Of a stretch of DNA of 64,000 bases, positions 43,156-53,147 are shown in pieces. Under the pieces are notes generated by a model. That model saw only the letters and a list, made by a program, of their open reading frames with translations. It ran no database searches and was not told the origin of the DNA. The first letter of the stretch is position 1, and each line of letters begins with the position of its first letter. Made by a program: the position numbers and the translations under genes. Source of the DNA: Litoreibacter halocynthiae (GTDB lineage: Bacteria; Pseudomonadota; Alphaproteobacteria; Rhodobacterales; Rhodobacteraceae); the NCBI RefSeq assembly GCF_004365635.1, contig NZ_SOBH01000001.1, forward strand, positions 1,054,001 through 1,118,000, written 5' to 3'.

Positions 43156-45414
43156 ATGAAAACCCAAAACGGGAACCACAGTCGCACTGCGACTTGGGAC
43201 AGGCTGAATCGGTTGCGCAAGCAACGCCGGGTGCAGAATTTTGCCACCTTCGGGCTTGTTGTATTGGGTCCTGTGCTGGCCGTTCTGACCTACATGGGTC
43301 TTGGTCCGTTTGAGTTGGACCCGACATCCCACGGCATTCGCCTCATCCTTCTGGCCGATCTGGTCTACGTCCTCGCCGTCGCCGCGCTGGTGGCGCAGAA
43401 GGTCGGGAAGATCGTCGCCTCCCGCCGTGCCAATTCTGCCGGATCGCAGTTGCATTTGCGCCTCACAGGGGTGTTTGCCCTTGTCGCCCTGATCCCGACC
43501 ATTCTGGTGGCAATTTTTGCGGTGGTAACGCTCAATTTCGGCTTGGAGGGCTGGTTCTCCGATCGTGTGAGAAACGTCGTCGGTACCTCGCTATCCGCCG
43601 CGCAGGCCTATGAGCAAGAGCAGCATGACGACCTCAGCGAGGACGCATTGCGTCTGGCGGGCTACATGAACATCGCCAAGCAAACTACGAATTTTATTTC
43701 GGATTCTGACCTGAGACAGGTGTTGACCCAAGCGCAGGAGCAAGTGCAGCGCGGGCTGAAAGAGGCGTTCATCGTTGACGGTGCGGGCAACCTAAAAGCG
43801 CGCGGCAACCGATCGTACCGCTTCGATTTCGAGCCAGTGCCGGAAGCCGCGTTCAAGGAAGCGCAAAACAACAATCCCGTGGTCATTGAAGACTGGCCGA
43901 ATAACGAGTTCAGGTCCCTGTTGCGCCTGACCGCCTATCCCGACCGCTATCTTTATATCAGCCGCACGGTCGACGGCGAAATTCTTAGCTTGCTGGACCA
44001 GACACAAGAAACCGTCCGTCTGTATCAACAGTTGGAAAACGACCGGGGCAGGCTGCTGTTCGAGTTCGGTCTGATCTATCTGGGCTTTGCTTTGATCCTG
44101 ATCCTCGCCGCAATCTGGCTTGGCCTGTGGTTCGCGGAACGCCTGGCACGCCCTGTCGGCCAGCTTGCCAGTGCCGCGCAGCGCGTCGGGGCGGGGGATC
44201 TGGATGTGCAGGTCATCGAGGCGAAAAGCGACGATGAGATTGCGCTTTTGGGACGTCTTTTCAATCAGATGACCCGCGAGCTTAAAGTACAACGCGAAAC
44301 CCTTCTAAGCACGACAGAACAAATCGAACGCCGTCGCCGCTTGTTCGATTCCGTGCTGTCATCTGTGACCGCCGGGGTGATTGGCCTCGACGCCGACAAC
44401 CAGATCACCTTTATGAACCGCTCCGCCTTGCGCCTGCTTGATCTGGAAGACGAGACCGACCTTTCGTCGACCTTGGAAGACGTGGTGCCGGAATTCGGAT
44501 CGGTCCTGACCAACCTGATCGAAACCGGTGCCGAAACTGCACAAGAAGAGATCAAGGTCACGCGCCGGGGCCAGTTGGAAAGCCTGCTTGTGCGCATTGC
44601 CACGCGGACTTCTGAATATGGCGATCTAGAAGGCTATGTGCTGGCCTTTGACGACGTGTCGGAACTGGTCAGCGCGCAAAAGATGGCGGCATGGGGAGAT
44701 GTGGCCCGCCGGATTGCCCATGAAATCAAGAACCCGCTGACCCCGATCCAGCTGTCCGCCGAACGGCTCAAACGCAAGTTTACCCCGCTTGCAGGTGATC
44801 AATTGGAAAGCCTTGAGCAATACACCGACGTGATTATCCGCCAAACCAACGACTTGCGGCGCATCGTCGACGAATTCTCCAAATTCGCGCGCATGCCGGA
44901 ACCCGAACTGCGCGAGACCGATCTGATGAAACTGATCAAGGACGCTGTGGTGCTGCAACAATCCGGCCAGCCCGGTGTCGAAATAACTTTGGACAGCAGC
45001 GAGCCGGTCATTCTGGCGGAACTGGACCAGACCATGATCGGGCAGGCGCTGACCAACCTGATCAAGAACGCAGGCGAGGCAATCGAGAGCTATCAGGAAG
45101 CGGGCGCGCCGGAAGGCCACAAGCCGCAGATCAAACTGGCGGTCGAAACCGGCGAGAAGGACGTGACATTGTACATTTCGGACAATGGCGTCGGCCTGCC
45201 GGAAGACCGCGCGCGGCTGTTCGAGCCGTATGTAACCACTCGTGCGAAGGGTACCGGCCTTGGCCTACCCATCGTGAAGAAAATTATCGAAGAGCATGGT
45301 GGCAGCCTTGTGCTGCGCGACGCCGATCCCTTCGACGACACAGGCCATCAGGGTGCAAAGGCAGTGGTAAAACTGCCGCGCCTGTCAGCCGCCAAACGCA
45401 AAAACGTGGCCTGA
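43156..45414 (+). CDS. ntrY: Membrane-bound nitrogen sensor kinase NtrY
   Basis: A 752-residue kinase. Membrane segments lie at about 29-50, 60-80 and 97-125, then a large periplasmic region, another membrane segment at about 298-320 (LIYLGFALILILAAIWLGLW), a HAMP domain, a PAS domain (SVLSSVTAGVIGLDADNQITFMNRSALRLL), the phospho-acceptor region RRIAHEIKNPLTPIQLSAERLKRK and an ATPase domain (LTNLIKNAGEAIE, ISDNGVGLPEDRARLFEPYVTT, KGTGLGLPIVKKIIEEHGG). It pairs with NtrX; in relatives the pair links nitrogen metabolism with redox and envelope control. Confidence 0.95.
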   Translation: MKTQNGNHSRTATWDRLNRLRKQRRVQNFATFGLVVLGPVLAVLTYMGLGPFELDPTSHGIRLILLADLVYVLAVAALVAQKVGKIVASRRANSAGSQLHLRLTGVFALVALIPTILVAIFAVVTLNFGLEGWFSDRVRNVVGTSLSAAQAYEQEQHDDLSEDALRLAGYMNIAKQTTNFISDSDLRQVLTQAQEQVQRGLKEAFIVDGAGNLKARGNRSYRFDFEPVPEAAFKEAQNNNPVVIEDWPNNEFRSLLRLTAYPDRYLYISRTVDGEILSLLDQTQETVRLYQQLENDRGRLLFEFGLIYLGFALILILAAIWLGLWFAERLARPVGQLASAAQRVGAGDLDVQVIEAKSDDEIALLGRLFNQMTRELKVQRETLLSTTEQIERRRRLFDSVLSSVTAGVIGLDADNQITFMNRSALRLLDLEDETDLSSTLEDVVPEFGSVLTNLIETGAETAQEEIKVTRRGQLESLLVRIATRTSEYGDLEGYVLAFDDVSELVSAQKMAAWGDVARRIAHEIKNPLTPIQLSAERLKRKFTPLAGDQLESLEQYTDVIIRQTNDLRRIVDEFSKFARMPEPELRETDLMKLIKDAVVLQQSGQPGVEITLDSSEPVILAELDQTMIGQALTNLIKNAGEAIESYQEAGAPEGHKPQIKLAVETGEKDVTLYISDNGVGLPEDRARLFEPYVTTRAKGTGLGLPIVKKIIEEHGGSLVLRDADPFDDTGHQGAKAVVKLPRLSAAKRKNVA

Positions 45415-45439
45415 GGGCCGTTTATTAAGGAGCAGAAAT

Positions 45440-46864
45440 ATGGGCGATATTCTGATCGTAGACGACGAGCGGGACATTCGGGAACTGATCTCGGACATCC
45501 TCATTGATGAAGGGTTTACCACGCGGTTGGCTGGCACGTCCGAGGCGTGCATGGCCGAGATCAACGCCGAACCTCCGGCGCTGATGATCCTCGACATCTG
45601 GCTCAAGGACAGCGCCATGGACGGGATCGACATTCTCAAGCACGTCAAGCGCGACAATCCCGATGTGCCGGTGGTGATCATCTCCGGCCATGGCAATATC
45701 GAGATCGCCGTCGCCGCCATCAAGCAAGGCGCTTACGACTTTATCGAAAAGCCGTTCAACATTGACCAGCTGATGGTCGTGATCACCCGCGCCATGGAAA
45801 CCTCGCGGCTGCGGCGCGAGAACAACCAGTTGAAACGCGGCGAGGTCGCATCAGCTGAAATCATCGGCGAAAGCTCCGCCTTCAAGACGTTGCAAGCACA
45901 GCTAGACAAGGTGACAGGCTCCAATGGCCGCGTGATGCTGACTGGCGGGGCAGGGGCTGGCAAGGATGTGGCCGCCCACTACATCCACGCCAATTCCAAC
46001 CGCGCGCAGGCACCGTTCGTCACCGTCAACTGCGCAACGGTCGAGCCCGAGCGCATGGAAGAGGTGCTGTTTGGCCGCGAAAGCAAGGAACGCGGCATCG
46101 AGCCGGGCCTGTTGGAGCAAGCCCATGGCGGCATCATCTTCTTTGACGAAGTGGCGGACATGCCCCTTGGCACCCAGTCCAAAATCCTACGGGTTCTGGT
46201 CGAGCAGCAATTCCAGCGCGTCGGCGGCAATGACATGGTGCGCGTTGATCTGCGGGTAATTTCCTCGACCAATCGCGACCTTGAGGCGGCCATCAAGGAA
46301 GGCACGTTCCGCGAGGAGCTATATCACCGCCTGAACGTGGTCCCGATCGCCGTTCCCAACCTTGAAGAACGCCGCGAGGACATCCCGACCCTTGCGTCCT
46401 ATTTCATCGAGACCTTCAACAAGTCGCAAGGATTGCCCCTGCGCAAACTTGCCGAAGACGCGGTCACCTTGCTGCAAACCATGCAATGGCCCGGAAATAT
46501 CCGCCAGCTCAAGAATGTGATCGAACGGGTGCTGATCCTTGGCCCTGACAAGGGCGAGATCGAAGCCAAGGAACTGCCGCAATCCGAAGGGGCGCCCGCA
46601 AGCGAAAGCGGCGTGACCATTGGCGGCAACCTTGCAACCTTGCCGCTGCGCGAGGCCCGCGAATTGTTCGAGCGCGAGTATCTGATGACCCAGATCAACC
46701 GCTTTGGCGGCAATATCTCCCGTACCGCCGCCTTTGTGGGCATGGAGCGCAGCGCCCTGCACCGTAAGCTCAAATCCTTGGGCGTCGTGACCTCCAATAA
46801 AGCGGGGGCGCGGGTGGCTCAGGTTCAGGACGAAGACATGGCCGATACGGGTTCCGACACGTAA
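45440..46864 (+). CDS. ntrX: Nitrogen assimilation response regulator NtrX
   Basis: A 474-residue regulator: receiver (LIVDDERDIRELISDIL; Asp52 in MILDIWLKDSAMDG), AAA+ domain (Walker A TGGAGAGKDVAAH; Walker B GIIFFDEVADMPLGTQSK; QWPGNIRQLKNVIERVL) and a Fis-type C-terminus (GGNISRTAAFVGMERSALHRKLKSLG). The GAFTGA loop is replaced by a short RESKERGIEPG stretch after EEVLFG, so sigma54 contact is unlikely. AAGGAG lies 8 bases before the ATG. It is partner of NtrY. Confidence 0.95.
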   Translation: MGDILIVDDERDIRELISDILIDEGFTTRLAGTSEACMAEINAEPPALMILDIWLKDSAMDGIDILKHVKRDNPDVPVVIISGHGNIEIAVAAIKQGAYDFIEKPFNIDQLMVVITRAMETSRLRRENNQLKRGEVASAEIIGESSAFKTLQAQLDKVTGSNGRVMLTGGAGAGKDVAAHYIHANSNRAQAPFVTVNCATVEPERMEEVLFGRESKERGIEPGLLEQAHGGIIFFDEVADMPLGTQSKILRVLVEQQFQRVGGNDMVRVDLRVISSTNRDLEAAIKEGTFREELYHRLNVVPIAVPNLEERREDIPTLASYFIETFNKSQGLPLRKLAEDAVTLLQTMQWPGNIRQLKNVIERVLILGPDKGEIEAKELPQSEGAPASESGVTIGGNLATLPLREARELFEREYLMTQINRFGGNISRTAAFVGMERSALHRKLKSLGVVTSNKAGARVAQVQDEDMADTGSDT

Positions 46865-46940
46865 CGGCCATGCGCTATCCAATTGACCGGCGCGCGGCCA
46901 TCTGCCATGCCTTGGCACTCGAATTAACGGGGTTTATCTG

Positions 46941-48317
46941 ATGAAGGTTATCATCTGCGGGGCCGGTCAGGTCGGCTGGCAAATTGCCCGTCACCTGTCG
47001 AGCGAGAAAAACGACGTCACCGTCGTGGACAACAACCCGGAACTGGTCGCCCGCGCCACGGAAACGTTAGATGTGCAAGGCATCACCGGCTTTGCCAGCT
47101 ATCCCGATGTGCTGGACCGTGCAGGTGCGCGCGACGCCGACATGATCATCGCTGCGACCCATTCGGACGAGGTCAACATGGTCACCTGTCAGGTGGCGCA
47201 TTCGGCCTTTTCCGTGCCGCGCAAAATCGCGCGGCTGCGCTCGCAAAGCTATCTGACCGCGATTTATTCCGACCTTTATCGCCGCGATCACATGCCCATC
47301 GACGTGGTGATCAGCCCCGAAAAAGAAGTGGCCGAGGCAGCGTTGCAACGCCTTGCCGATCCCGCCGCCTTTGACACCGAAAATTTCCTGTCGGGGCAGG
47401 CGCAGTTGCTGGGCATCCAGCTTGAAGAAGACTGCCCGGTTCTCAACACACCCCTGCGGCAGTTGACCGAACTGTTCTCGACCCTGCGTGCGGTGGTTGT
47501 TGCTGTTCGGCGGGAAGGCAATATCTTTGCCCCGGACCCCAATGACCAGCTGTTTGACGGGGATCAGGTCTATGTCTGCGCCCACCGTGAAGACGTGCCG
47601 CGCACCATGGAGATTTTCGGCAAAACCCAGTCCAAACAAGAACGCGTGGTCATCATTGGTGGCGGCAATGTCGGTCTTGCGGTCGCCCAAGCCTTGGAGA
47701 CGCGCACCGAACGCATCCGCGCCAAAATGATCGAGAAGAACCGCACAATTGCCGAACGCGCCGCCAATCTGCTGGAGCGTACCATCGTGCTGCATGGCGA
47801 CGGGCTAAGTGCCGACCTGCTGAACGAGGCCGGCATCAAACGCGCCGACGCCGTGCTGTGCGTGACCGATGACGACAAGACCAACCTGCTGGCCGCTGTG
47901 CGGGCCAAGGCCGAAGGCTGCCCCATGGCCATCGCGCTGGTCAACGACCCGACGCTTGTTCCGTTGATGGAGCCGCTCAATGTCGACGCCTATATCAACC
48001 CGCGTGCCACCACGGTTTCGTCGATCCTGCGCCACATCCGCCATGGCCGTGTGCGCCAGATCTACTCCATCGGTGACGCCGAGGCAGAGGTGATCGAAGC
48101 GCAAGTACTGTCCACATCGCCGATTTCCGGCCAACGCATTCGCGACATGAACTTCCCCGAAGGTGTTCTGGTCGGTGCGATCCAGAAGGGCCAGAAAATC
48201 GTGCGCCCGGAAGGCGGCACACGGATCGAAGAGGGCGACATCATCGTGATCTTCGCACTGGCCGCCGACGTGCCGGAGGTGGAGCGGCTGTTGCAGGTCT
48301 CGGTCGACTTCTTCTGA
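46941..48317 (+). CDS. trkA: Potassium uptake regulatory protein TrkA
   Basis: A 458-residue cytoplasmic protein with two RCK repeats: first NAD-binding fold MKVIICGAGQVGWQIARHLSSE (GxGxxG), second RVVIIGGGNVGLAVAQALE (about 233-251), each followed by a C-terminal TrkA-C subdomain. It gates the TrkH channel. It lies next to trkH (2-base gap), downstream of ntrX, an order that recurs in alphaproteobacteria. Confidence 0.96.
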   Translation: MKVIICGAGQVGWQIARHLSSEKNDVTVVDNNPELVARATETLDVQGITGFASYPDVLDRAGARDADMIIAATHSDEVNMVTCQVAHSAFSVPRKIARLRSQSYLTAIYSDLYRRDHMPIDVVISPEKEVAEAALQRLADPAAFDTENFLSGQAQLLGIQLEEDCPVLNTPLRQLTELFSTLRAVVVAVRREGNIFAPDPNDQLFDGDQVYVCAHREDVPRTMEIFGKTQSKQERVVIIGGGNVGLAVAQALETRTERIRAKMIEKNRTIAERAANLLERTIVLHGDGLSADLLNEAGIKRADAVLCVTDDDKTNLLAAVRAKAEGCPMAIALVNDPTLVPLMEPLNVDAYINPRATTVSSILRHIRHGRVRQIYSIGDAEAEVIEAQVLSTSPISGQRIRDMNFPEGVLVGAIQKGQKIVRPEGGTRIEEGDIIVIFALAADVPEVERLLQVSVDFF

Positions 48318-48319
48318 TC

Positions 48320-49867
48320 ATGGGCCAAGTTTCCAAAGCCTCAACCATTCCCGTTTTGCTCCGGCTGCCGTTGTTTGTGCAGCTGATGGGGGCAGGGGCC
48401 GTGGCTATGTTGATCCCCGCCATCCACGCCTTCTCGCTGAACCAGCATCGCGTGGCACAGCCGTTTTTCTACGGGGCCATTCTGTTTTTGACCCTGTCCG
48501 CGCTGATCGCGCTGGCCACCTTTCGCCAGCCTGTTCGCAATGTGGCCCGCAGCCAGCTTCTGACCCTTGTCGCGGCCTTTTTGGTGTTGCCTGTCATGCT
48601 GGCCATCCCGCTACACGAGGCGCGGCCATCGATGTCGTTCTTCAACGCCTATTTCGAGATGGTCTCCAGCATCACCACCACCGGCGCGTCCATTCTGGAC
48701 ACCCCGCGCGTCGTACCTGATCCGGTGCATCTGTGGCGCGGATTGGTCGGCTGGATGGGTGGCTTTCTGGTGATTGTGGCCGCCGTCGCCGTGCTGGCCC
48801 CGATGACCCTTGGCGGGTTCGAGGTTCTGCGCCCGACGGCCTCCAGTGGCGGGCGTCCGGGCTCCGGCGCGCAACTGGCAAAGGCGACCGAGCCCAATCA
48901 GCGCATCGCCCGCTACACCGCGAAGATATTGCCAATCTATCTGTCGCTGACCGTGATCATCTGGCTGCTGCAAGTCATCTGCGGCACCGGCAGTTTCCAT
49001 GGGTTGATGATCGCGCTGGCGACCATGTCGACCAGTGGCATCCTGCCGTTGAAAACCATGATCGACCTTGGAATGTCGGTTCCGGGCGAGGTGGTGATCT
49101 TTGCCTTCCTGCTGGTCGCCGTCACCCGTCAAGCCATCGCGCTGCCGCTGGACAAGCACTATCTGCCCAGCCTCAAGGAAGACGCCGAAATGCGGGTGGC
49201 GTTTGTTTTCGTGGTTGTCGTCCCGCTTGCCCTGTGGTTTCGCCACTTCATCGGCGCCATCGAGGTCAACGAGGAGGCTGACGTGCTCGCCTCGGTGCGG
49301 GCTTTCTGGGGCGCCATGTTCACCGTGCTGTCTTTCCTGACGACCACTGGTTTCGTCTCGACCGATTGGGAGGCCGCGCGCGACTGGTCCGCGCTGCCGA
49401 CACCAGGGTTGATCCTCGCAGGGCTGGCGATCATGGGGGGCGGGGTGGCCACCACGGCAGGCGGAGTGAAACTGCTGCGCTTCTACGCGCTCTACAAACA
49501 CGGGCTGCGCGAGATGGAGCGGCTGGTCCATCCGTCCTCGGTGGGTGGCGGCGGCAGGCTGGGACGGGGTATGCGCCGTGAAGGCGCATTTATCGCGTGG
49601 ATATTCTTCATGCTGTTCGCTTTGTCGATTGCCGCCGTCGTCGTGGCGCTGGCCTTCGCAGGCCTCAGCTTCGAGAACGCAGTGATCTTCGCCATCGCCG
49701 CATTGTCGACCACTGGGCCGCTGGTGAACGTGGCGCTGGATAACGGCGCAAGCTACGCCGACCTGTCGGTGCAGGCCAAATCCATCCTGATCGCGGCAAT
49801 GGTCTTGGGCCGGATGGAAACCCTTGCCATCATCGCGCTGTTCAACCCCGACTTCTGGCGGCGCTAA
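48320..49867 (+). CDS. trkH: Potassium uptake channel TrkH
   Basis: A 515-residue membrane channel with about ten membrane segments and the P-loop filters of the Trk/Ktr family: SSITTTGASIL (about 113-123), ATMSTSGILP, SFLTTTGFVSTDWE and AALSTTGPL. These line the potassium path. It starts 2 bases after trkA and ends before the hfq promoter region. Confidence 0.95.
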   Translation: MGQVSKASTIPVLLRLPLFVQLMGAGAVAMLIPAIHAFSLNQHRVAQPFFYGAILFLTLSALIALATFRQPVRNVARSQLLTLVAAFLVLPVMLAIPLHEARPSMSFFNAYFEMVSSITTTGASILDTPRVVPDPVHLWRGLVGWMGGFLVIVAAVAVLAPMTLGGFEVLRPTASSGGRPGSGAQLAKATEPNQRIARYTAKILPIYLSLTVIIWLLQVICGTGSFHGLMIALATMSTSGILPLKTMIDLGMSVPGEVVIFAFLLVAVTRQAIALPLDKHYLPSLKEDAEMRVAFVFVVVVPLALWFRHFIGAIEVNEEADVLASVRAFWGAMFTVLSFLTTTGFVSTDWEAARDWSALPTPGLILAGLAIMGGGVATTAGGVKLLRFYALYKHGLREMERLVHPSSVGGGGRLGRGMRREGAFIAWIFFMLFALSIAAVVVALAFAGLSFENAVIFAIAALSTTGPLVNVALDNGASYADLSVQAKSILIAAMVLGRMETLAIIALFNPDFWRR

Positions 49868-50020
49868 GGTCAGGGATTTTTGGGCAACAACCTGCCGGAA
49901 AACCTTTATTTCGGGGCTGGACCTCTCAGAAATCCCAAGACATACTGCCAATTCATCAGGGACAGTGTGCCCAATTCACAGGCACTCGCACAGCAAGCGC
50001 AAAAACAAAGGCAATAAAAA

Positions 50021-50260
50021 ATGGCCGCTGATAAGCAAAACCTTCAAGACGCATTTTTGAATAACGTCCGGAAAACCAAAATTCCGGTAACGATCTTTCT
50101 GATCAACGGCGTCAAATTGCAGGGCGTCATCACGTGGTTCGACAATTTCTGCGTGCTCTTGCGTCGCGACGGGCAGTCGCAGCTTGTCTACAAGCACGCG
50201 ATTTCCACGATCATGCCATCGCAGCCCATCAACCTTTACGACGGTGAAGAGAATTCTTGA
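50021..50260 (+). CDS. hfq: RNA chaperone Hfq
   Basis: A 79-residue Sm-like protein, typical alphaproteobacterial length without the long tail. Sm1 ([23 protein letters not shown]) and Sm2 ([11 protein letters not shown], with the YKHA motif) are intact. It helps small RNAs pair with messages. A run of A precedes the ATG after AAGG. The downstream hflX starts inside its last codons, an hfq-hflX order conserved widely. Confidence 0.98.
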   Translation: MAADKQNLQDAFLNNVRKTKIPVTIFLINGVKLQGVITWFDNFCVLLRRDGQSQLVYKHAISTIMPSQPINLYDGEENS

Positions 50261-51530
50261 AACCGAGGAAGCTGGCCTCACCCGCGCTTGGGTGATCCAC
50301 CCCGACATTAAAGACGTTAAGGCCCGCAGGCTGTCCAGCATGGCGCTTGCCGAAGCCGTGTCCTTGGCCGACGCCTTGCCCGGACTGGAAGTCGCGGGCT
50401 CTGAAATCGTGCCTTTGCCGAAGGTCAAAGCTGGCACGCTGTTCGGCACCGGTAAAATCGTCGAGTTGAAGAACCGCCTGAAAGAGGCCGAGGTCGAGCT
50501 GGTTCTGATCGACGGCCCAGTCTCGCCGGTCCAACAGCGCAATCTGGAAAAGGAATGGGGGGTCAAAATCCTCGACCGCACCGGCCTGATCTTGGAAATC
50601 TTCTCCGACCGTGCCGCAACCCGTGAAGGCGTGTTGCAGGTCGAACTGGCCGCCCTCAGCTACCAACGCACGCGTCTTGTCCGCGCATGGACCCACCTTG
50701 AACGTCAGCGCGGCGGGCTTGGCTTCGTCGGCGGCCCCGGCGAGACCCAGATCGAGGCCGACAGGCGCGCCATCGACGACGCCATCGTGCGCATCCGCCG
50801 CCAGCTGGAAAAAACCGTCAAAACCCGCGAGCTGCATCGCGCCGCCCGCGCCAAGGTGCCGTATCCGGTGGTGGCCTTGGTGGGCTATACCAACGCGGGC
50901 AAATCCACGCTGTTCAACCGCCTGACAGGGGCGGAGGTGCTGGTCAAGGACATGCTCTTCGCCACGCTGGACCCGACCATGCGCTCGGTCGAGTTGCCGG
51001 ACGGGTTGGAAATCATCATGTCCGACACGGTGGGCTTCATCTCGGACCTGCCGACACAGCTTGTCGCCGCCTTCCGCGCCACGCTGGAGGAGGTGCTGAG
51101 CGCCGATCTGATCCTTCATGTCCGCGACATTTCGCATCCTGAATCCGAAGGCCAGGCCCGCGACGTGCGCGCGATCATGACTGATCTGGGCGTCGATAAG
51201 GACGTGCCGGTGCTGGAGGTCTGGAACAAGTCCGACAAGCTGGCAGCCGACACGCTGGAATCCGCGACCAACAAGGCCGATCGCGACGAGCATATCTTCC
51301 TGACCTCCTCGATCACTGGGGCAGGGGTCGACGGGCTACTGGACGCGGTCTCGACCTTACTGCGCGCAGGCTCTACCACCGAAGTGATCGAGCTGGGCTT
51401 TGCCGACGGCAAGGCGCGTGCGTGGCTGTTCGGCCAAGAGGTCGTGGACAACGAAGAGCAGACAGAGACCGGTTTCAACCTGACGGTGACATGGAATGCG
51501 GCCCAAAAAGGCCAGTTCGAAAAACTGTAG
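50244..51530 (+). CDS. hflX: GTPase HflX
   Basis: A 428-residue ribosome-associated GTPase. The N-terminal domain has [15 protein letters not shown] and [40 protein letters not shown]; the HflX-specific [20 protein letters not shown] follows; the G domain has [17 protein letters not shown] (G1), [10 protein letters not shown] (G3) and NKSD (G4). It splits stalled or hibernating ribosomes in relatives. The start is GTG at 50244, overlapping hfq by 17 bases; the frame is open back to 50184, inside hfq, with no ribosome site. Confidence 0.94.
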   Translation: MKRILETEEAGLTRAWVIHPDIKDVKARRLSSMALAEAVSLADALPGLEVAGSEIVPLPKVKAGTLFGTGKIVELKNRLKEAEVELVLIDGPVSPVQQRNLEKEWGVKILDRTGLILEIFSDRAATREGVLQVELAALSYQRTRLVRAWTHLERQRGGLGFVGGPGETQIEADRRAIDDAIVRIRRQLEKTVKTRELHRAARAKVPYPVVALVGYTNAGKSTLFNRLTGAEVLVKDMLFATLDPTMRSVELPDGLEIIMSDTVGFISDLPTQLVAAFRATLEEVLSADLILHVRDISHPESEGQARDVRAIMTDLGVDKDVPVLEVWNKSDKLAADTLESATNKADRDEHIFLTSSITGAGVDGLLDAVSTLLRAGSTTEVIELGFADGKARAWLFGQEVVDNEEQTETGFNLTVTWNAAQKGQFEKL

Positions 51531-51597
51531 CCCAAGCGTGGCCCTGTCCGTTTCCCGCTCTATATGCGTCAGGTAACGCAAAGGAGCATTTTCTTAT

Positions 51598-52005
51598 ATG
51601 GCCAGCACTTACCTGATCCTCTACGTCGCCACCTTCGGGCTGTTCTTGGTTCTCGACTACATCGGGTTGAGCTACCTGATCAAACCCGTCTTCGAGCGCT
51701 ACATCCCCGACCTGCTTCTGGACCAGCCCCGCTATGGCCCTGCGTTGCTGTTCTATGCGTTCTACATCGCGGCCTTGCTGTGGTTCGTCTCCATCCCCGC
51801 GCTGTCAGAGGACAAATCCTTGCTTTGGGTTTTCGGCACCGCCGCCCTTTTGGGGGCGTTCGGCTATGGCACCTATGAATTCACCTCGCTGGCGGTGATG
51901 AAAGGCTGGACATGGACCATGGTCGCCACCGATCTGACATGGGGCACGCTGCTGACTGCGACCTCTGCCACCCTTGGGGTCATGATCACGCGGGCGGTCG
52001 GCTAA
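51598..52005 (+). CDS. DUF2177 family membrane protein
   Basis: A 135-residue protein with four membrane segments: LILYVATFGLFLVLDYIGLSYL, LLFYAFYIAALLWFVSIPAL, WVFGTAALLGAFGYGTYEFT and TDLTWGTLLTATSATLGV. The conserved GYGTYEFTSLAVMKGW and TDLTWG stretches match DUF2177. Function unknown. AAGGAG precedes the ATG. It is a lone gene between hflX and the agmatine-deiminase-family gene. Confidence 0.9.
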   Translation: MASTYLILYVATFGLFLVLDYIGLSYLIKPVFERYIPDLLLDQPRYGPALLFYAFYIAALLWFVSIPALSEDKSLLWVFGTAALLGAFGYGTYEFTSLAVMKGWTWTMVATDLTWGTLLTATSATLGVMITRAVG

Positions 52006-52082
52006 GGGCTGTCCCGCACAGGAGTATTTGACGCGGAAACCGGTCAGCCCTACGGTCGCAAATGACCACAAGGGTATGATTT

Positions 52083-53147
52083 ATGAACCGACGCCAAGCA
52101 CTTAAAGGAGGGGCCGCTATGACCCTCGCCGCCTCTTTGCCCACATCCGTTCTGGCCGGCGACGGCTTCTACGTGCCACCAGAGGAAAGCCCGCATCAAC
52201 GGACATTCATGCAATGGCCCGTCAGCCGAAAGGTCCATCCCGATCCGGTCTTTCTGGACATGACACAAGACGCAATCGCACGGATTGCCAACGCTATTTC
52301 CGAGTTCGAGCCGGTGACGATGCTGGCGGCAAAGCCCGACCATTCCCGCGCCCGCAAGATGCTGTCCGCCAAGGTCGAGCTTTGGGACGTCCCGACCGAG
52401 GATTTGTGGTGCCGTGACGCAGGCCCGATCTTCGTCACCGATGGCAAGCAATTGGCCATCCGTCATATCCAGTTCAACGGCTGGGGGGAAAAGCAAGTCA
52501 ACACCCGCGACGCCCGCATTGCCGAAGCCGTGGCCGCACGCCTCGACCTGCCGCTGTTGCCTACGCCCTTGAAGGGCGAGGCCGGTGGCGTGGAGCAGGA
52601 CGGGCACGGGCTGCTGGCCGCCCATGAAAGCTCGTGGGTGAATGACAACCGCAACCCCGATATGAGCCGCGACCAAATCGAAGCCACATTGCTGGACGCC
52701 TATGGCGCCGAACGAATGATCTGGTCCGAGGGCGTTTGGGGAGAAGATATCACCGATTATCACATCGACAGTCTGGCGCGGTTCACTGGGCCGGGCAGGG
52801 TGCTGATCAACCTGCCCGCAGAGCCGGACGAGGCCGACCCGTTCCACATGGCTGCCCTTGACACCCACGACGCGCTGGAAGCCGCAGGGCTGGACATCGA
52901 CGTGATCTACGAGCCGGAACGCCGCCGGGTCAAATCCGTCGATTTTGTCGCGTCCTATGCCAACTATTATGTTTGCAACAGCGGTGTGATCGCCGCTCAG
53001 TTCGGCGACCAGCAGGCCGATGCGGAGGCGGTCGCGGCTCTGAAGCGCCACTATCCGGGTCGGGAGATCATCACGTTGAATGTCGACCCGCTGGGCGAAT
53101 TGGGCGGCGGTATCCACTGCGCGACCCAGCAGATGCCCGCGATATGA
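52083..53147 (+). CDS. Agmatine deiminase family protein with export signal
   Basis: A 354-residue member of the agmatine/peptidyl-arginine deiminase family (guanidine-group-modifying fold): PHQRTFMQWPVSRKV at the start, TEDLWCRDAGPIFV (substrate-binding WxRDxGP), the histidine region DITDYHIDSLARF, and catalytic Cys346 in GGGIHCATQQMP. Unlike cytoplasmic AguA it starts with MNRRQALKGGAAMTLAASLPTSVLAG, a Tat-like signal, so it probably acts in the periplasm on agmatine or arginine peptides. The stop overlaps the next gene's ATG (ATGA). Confidence 0.9.
   Translation: MNRRQALKGGAAMTLAASLPTSVLAGDGFYVPPEESPHQRTFMQWPVSRKVHPDPVFLDMTQDAIARIANAISEFEPVTMLAAKPDHSRARKMLSAKVELWDVPTEDLWCRDAGPIFVTDGKQLAIRHIQFNGWGEKQVNTRDARIAEAVAARLDLPLLPTPLKGEAGGVEQDGHGLLAAHESSWVNDNRNPDMSRDQIEATLLDAYGAERMIWSEGVWGEDITDYHIDSLARFTGPGRVLINLPAEPDEADPFHMAALDTHDALEAAGLDIDVIYEPERRRVKSVDFVASYANYYVCNSGVIAAQFGDQQADAEAVAALKRHYPGREIITLNVDPLGELGGGIHCATQQMPAI

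Noticed and set aside
48611-49951. 446-codon minus-strand frame opposite trkH; likewise 30531-31982 and 52050-53117
   Set aside because: They are rich in His, Gln, Arg and Gly as typical antisense shadows, with no domains.
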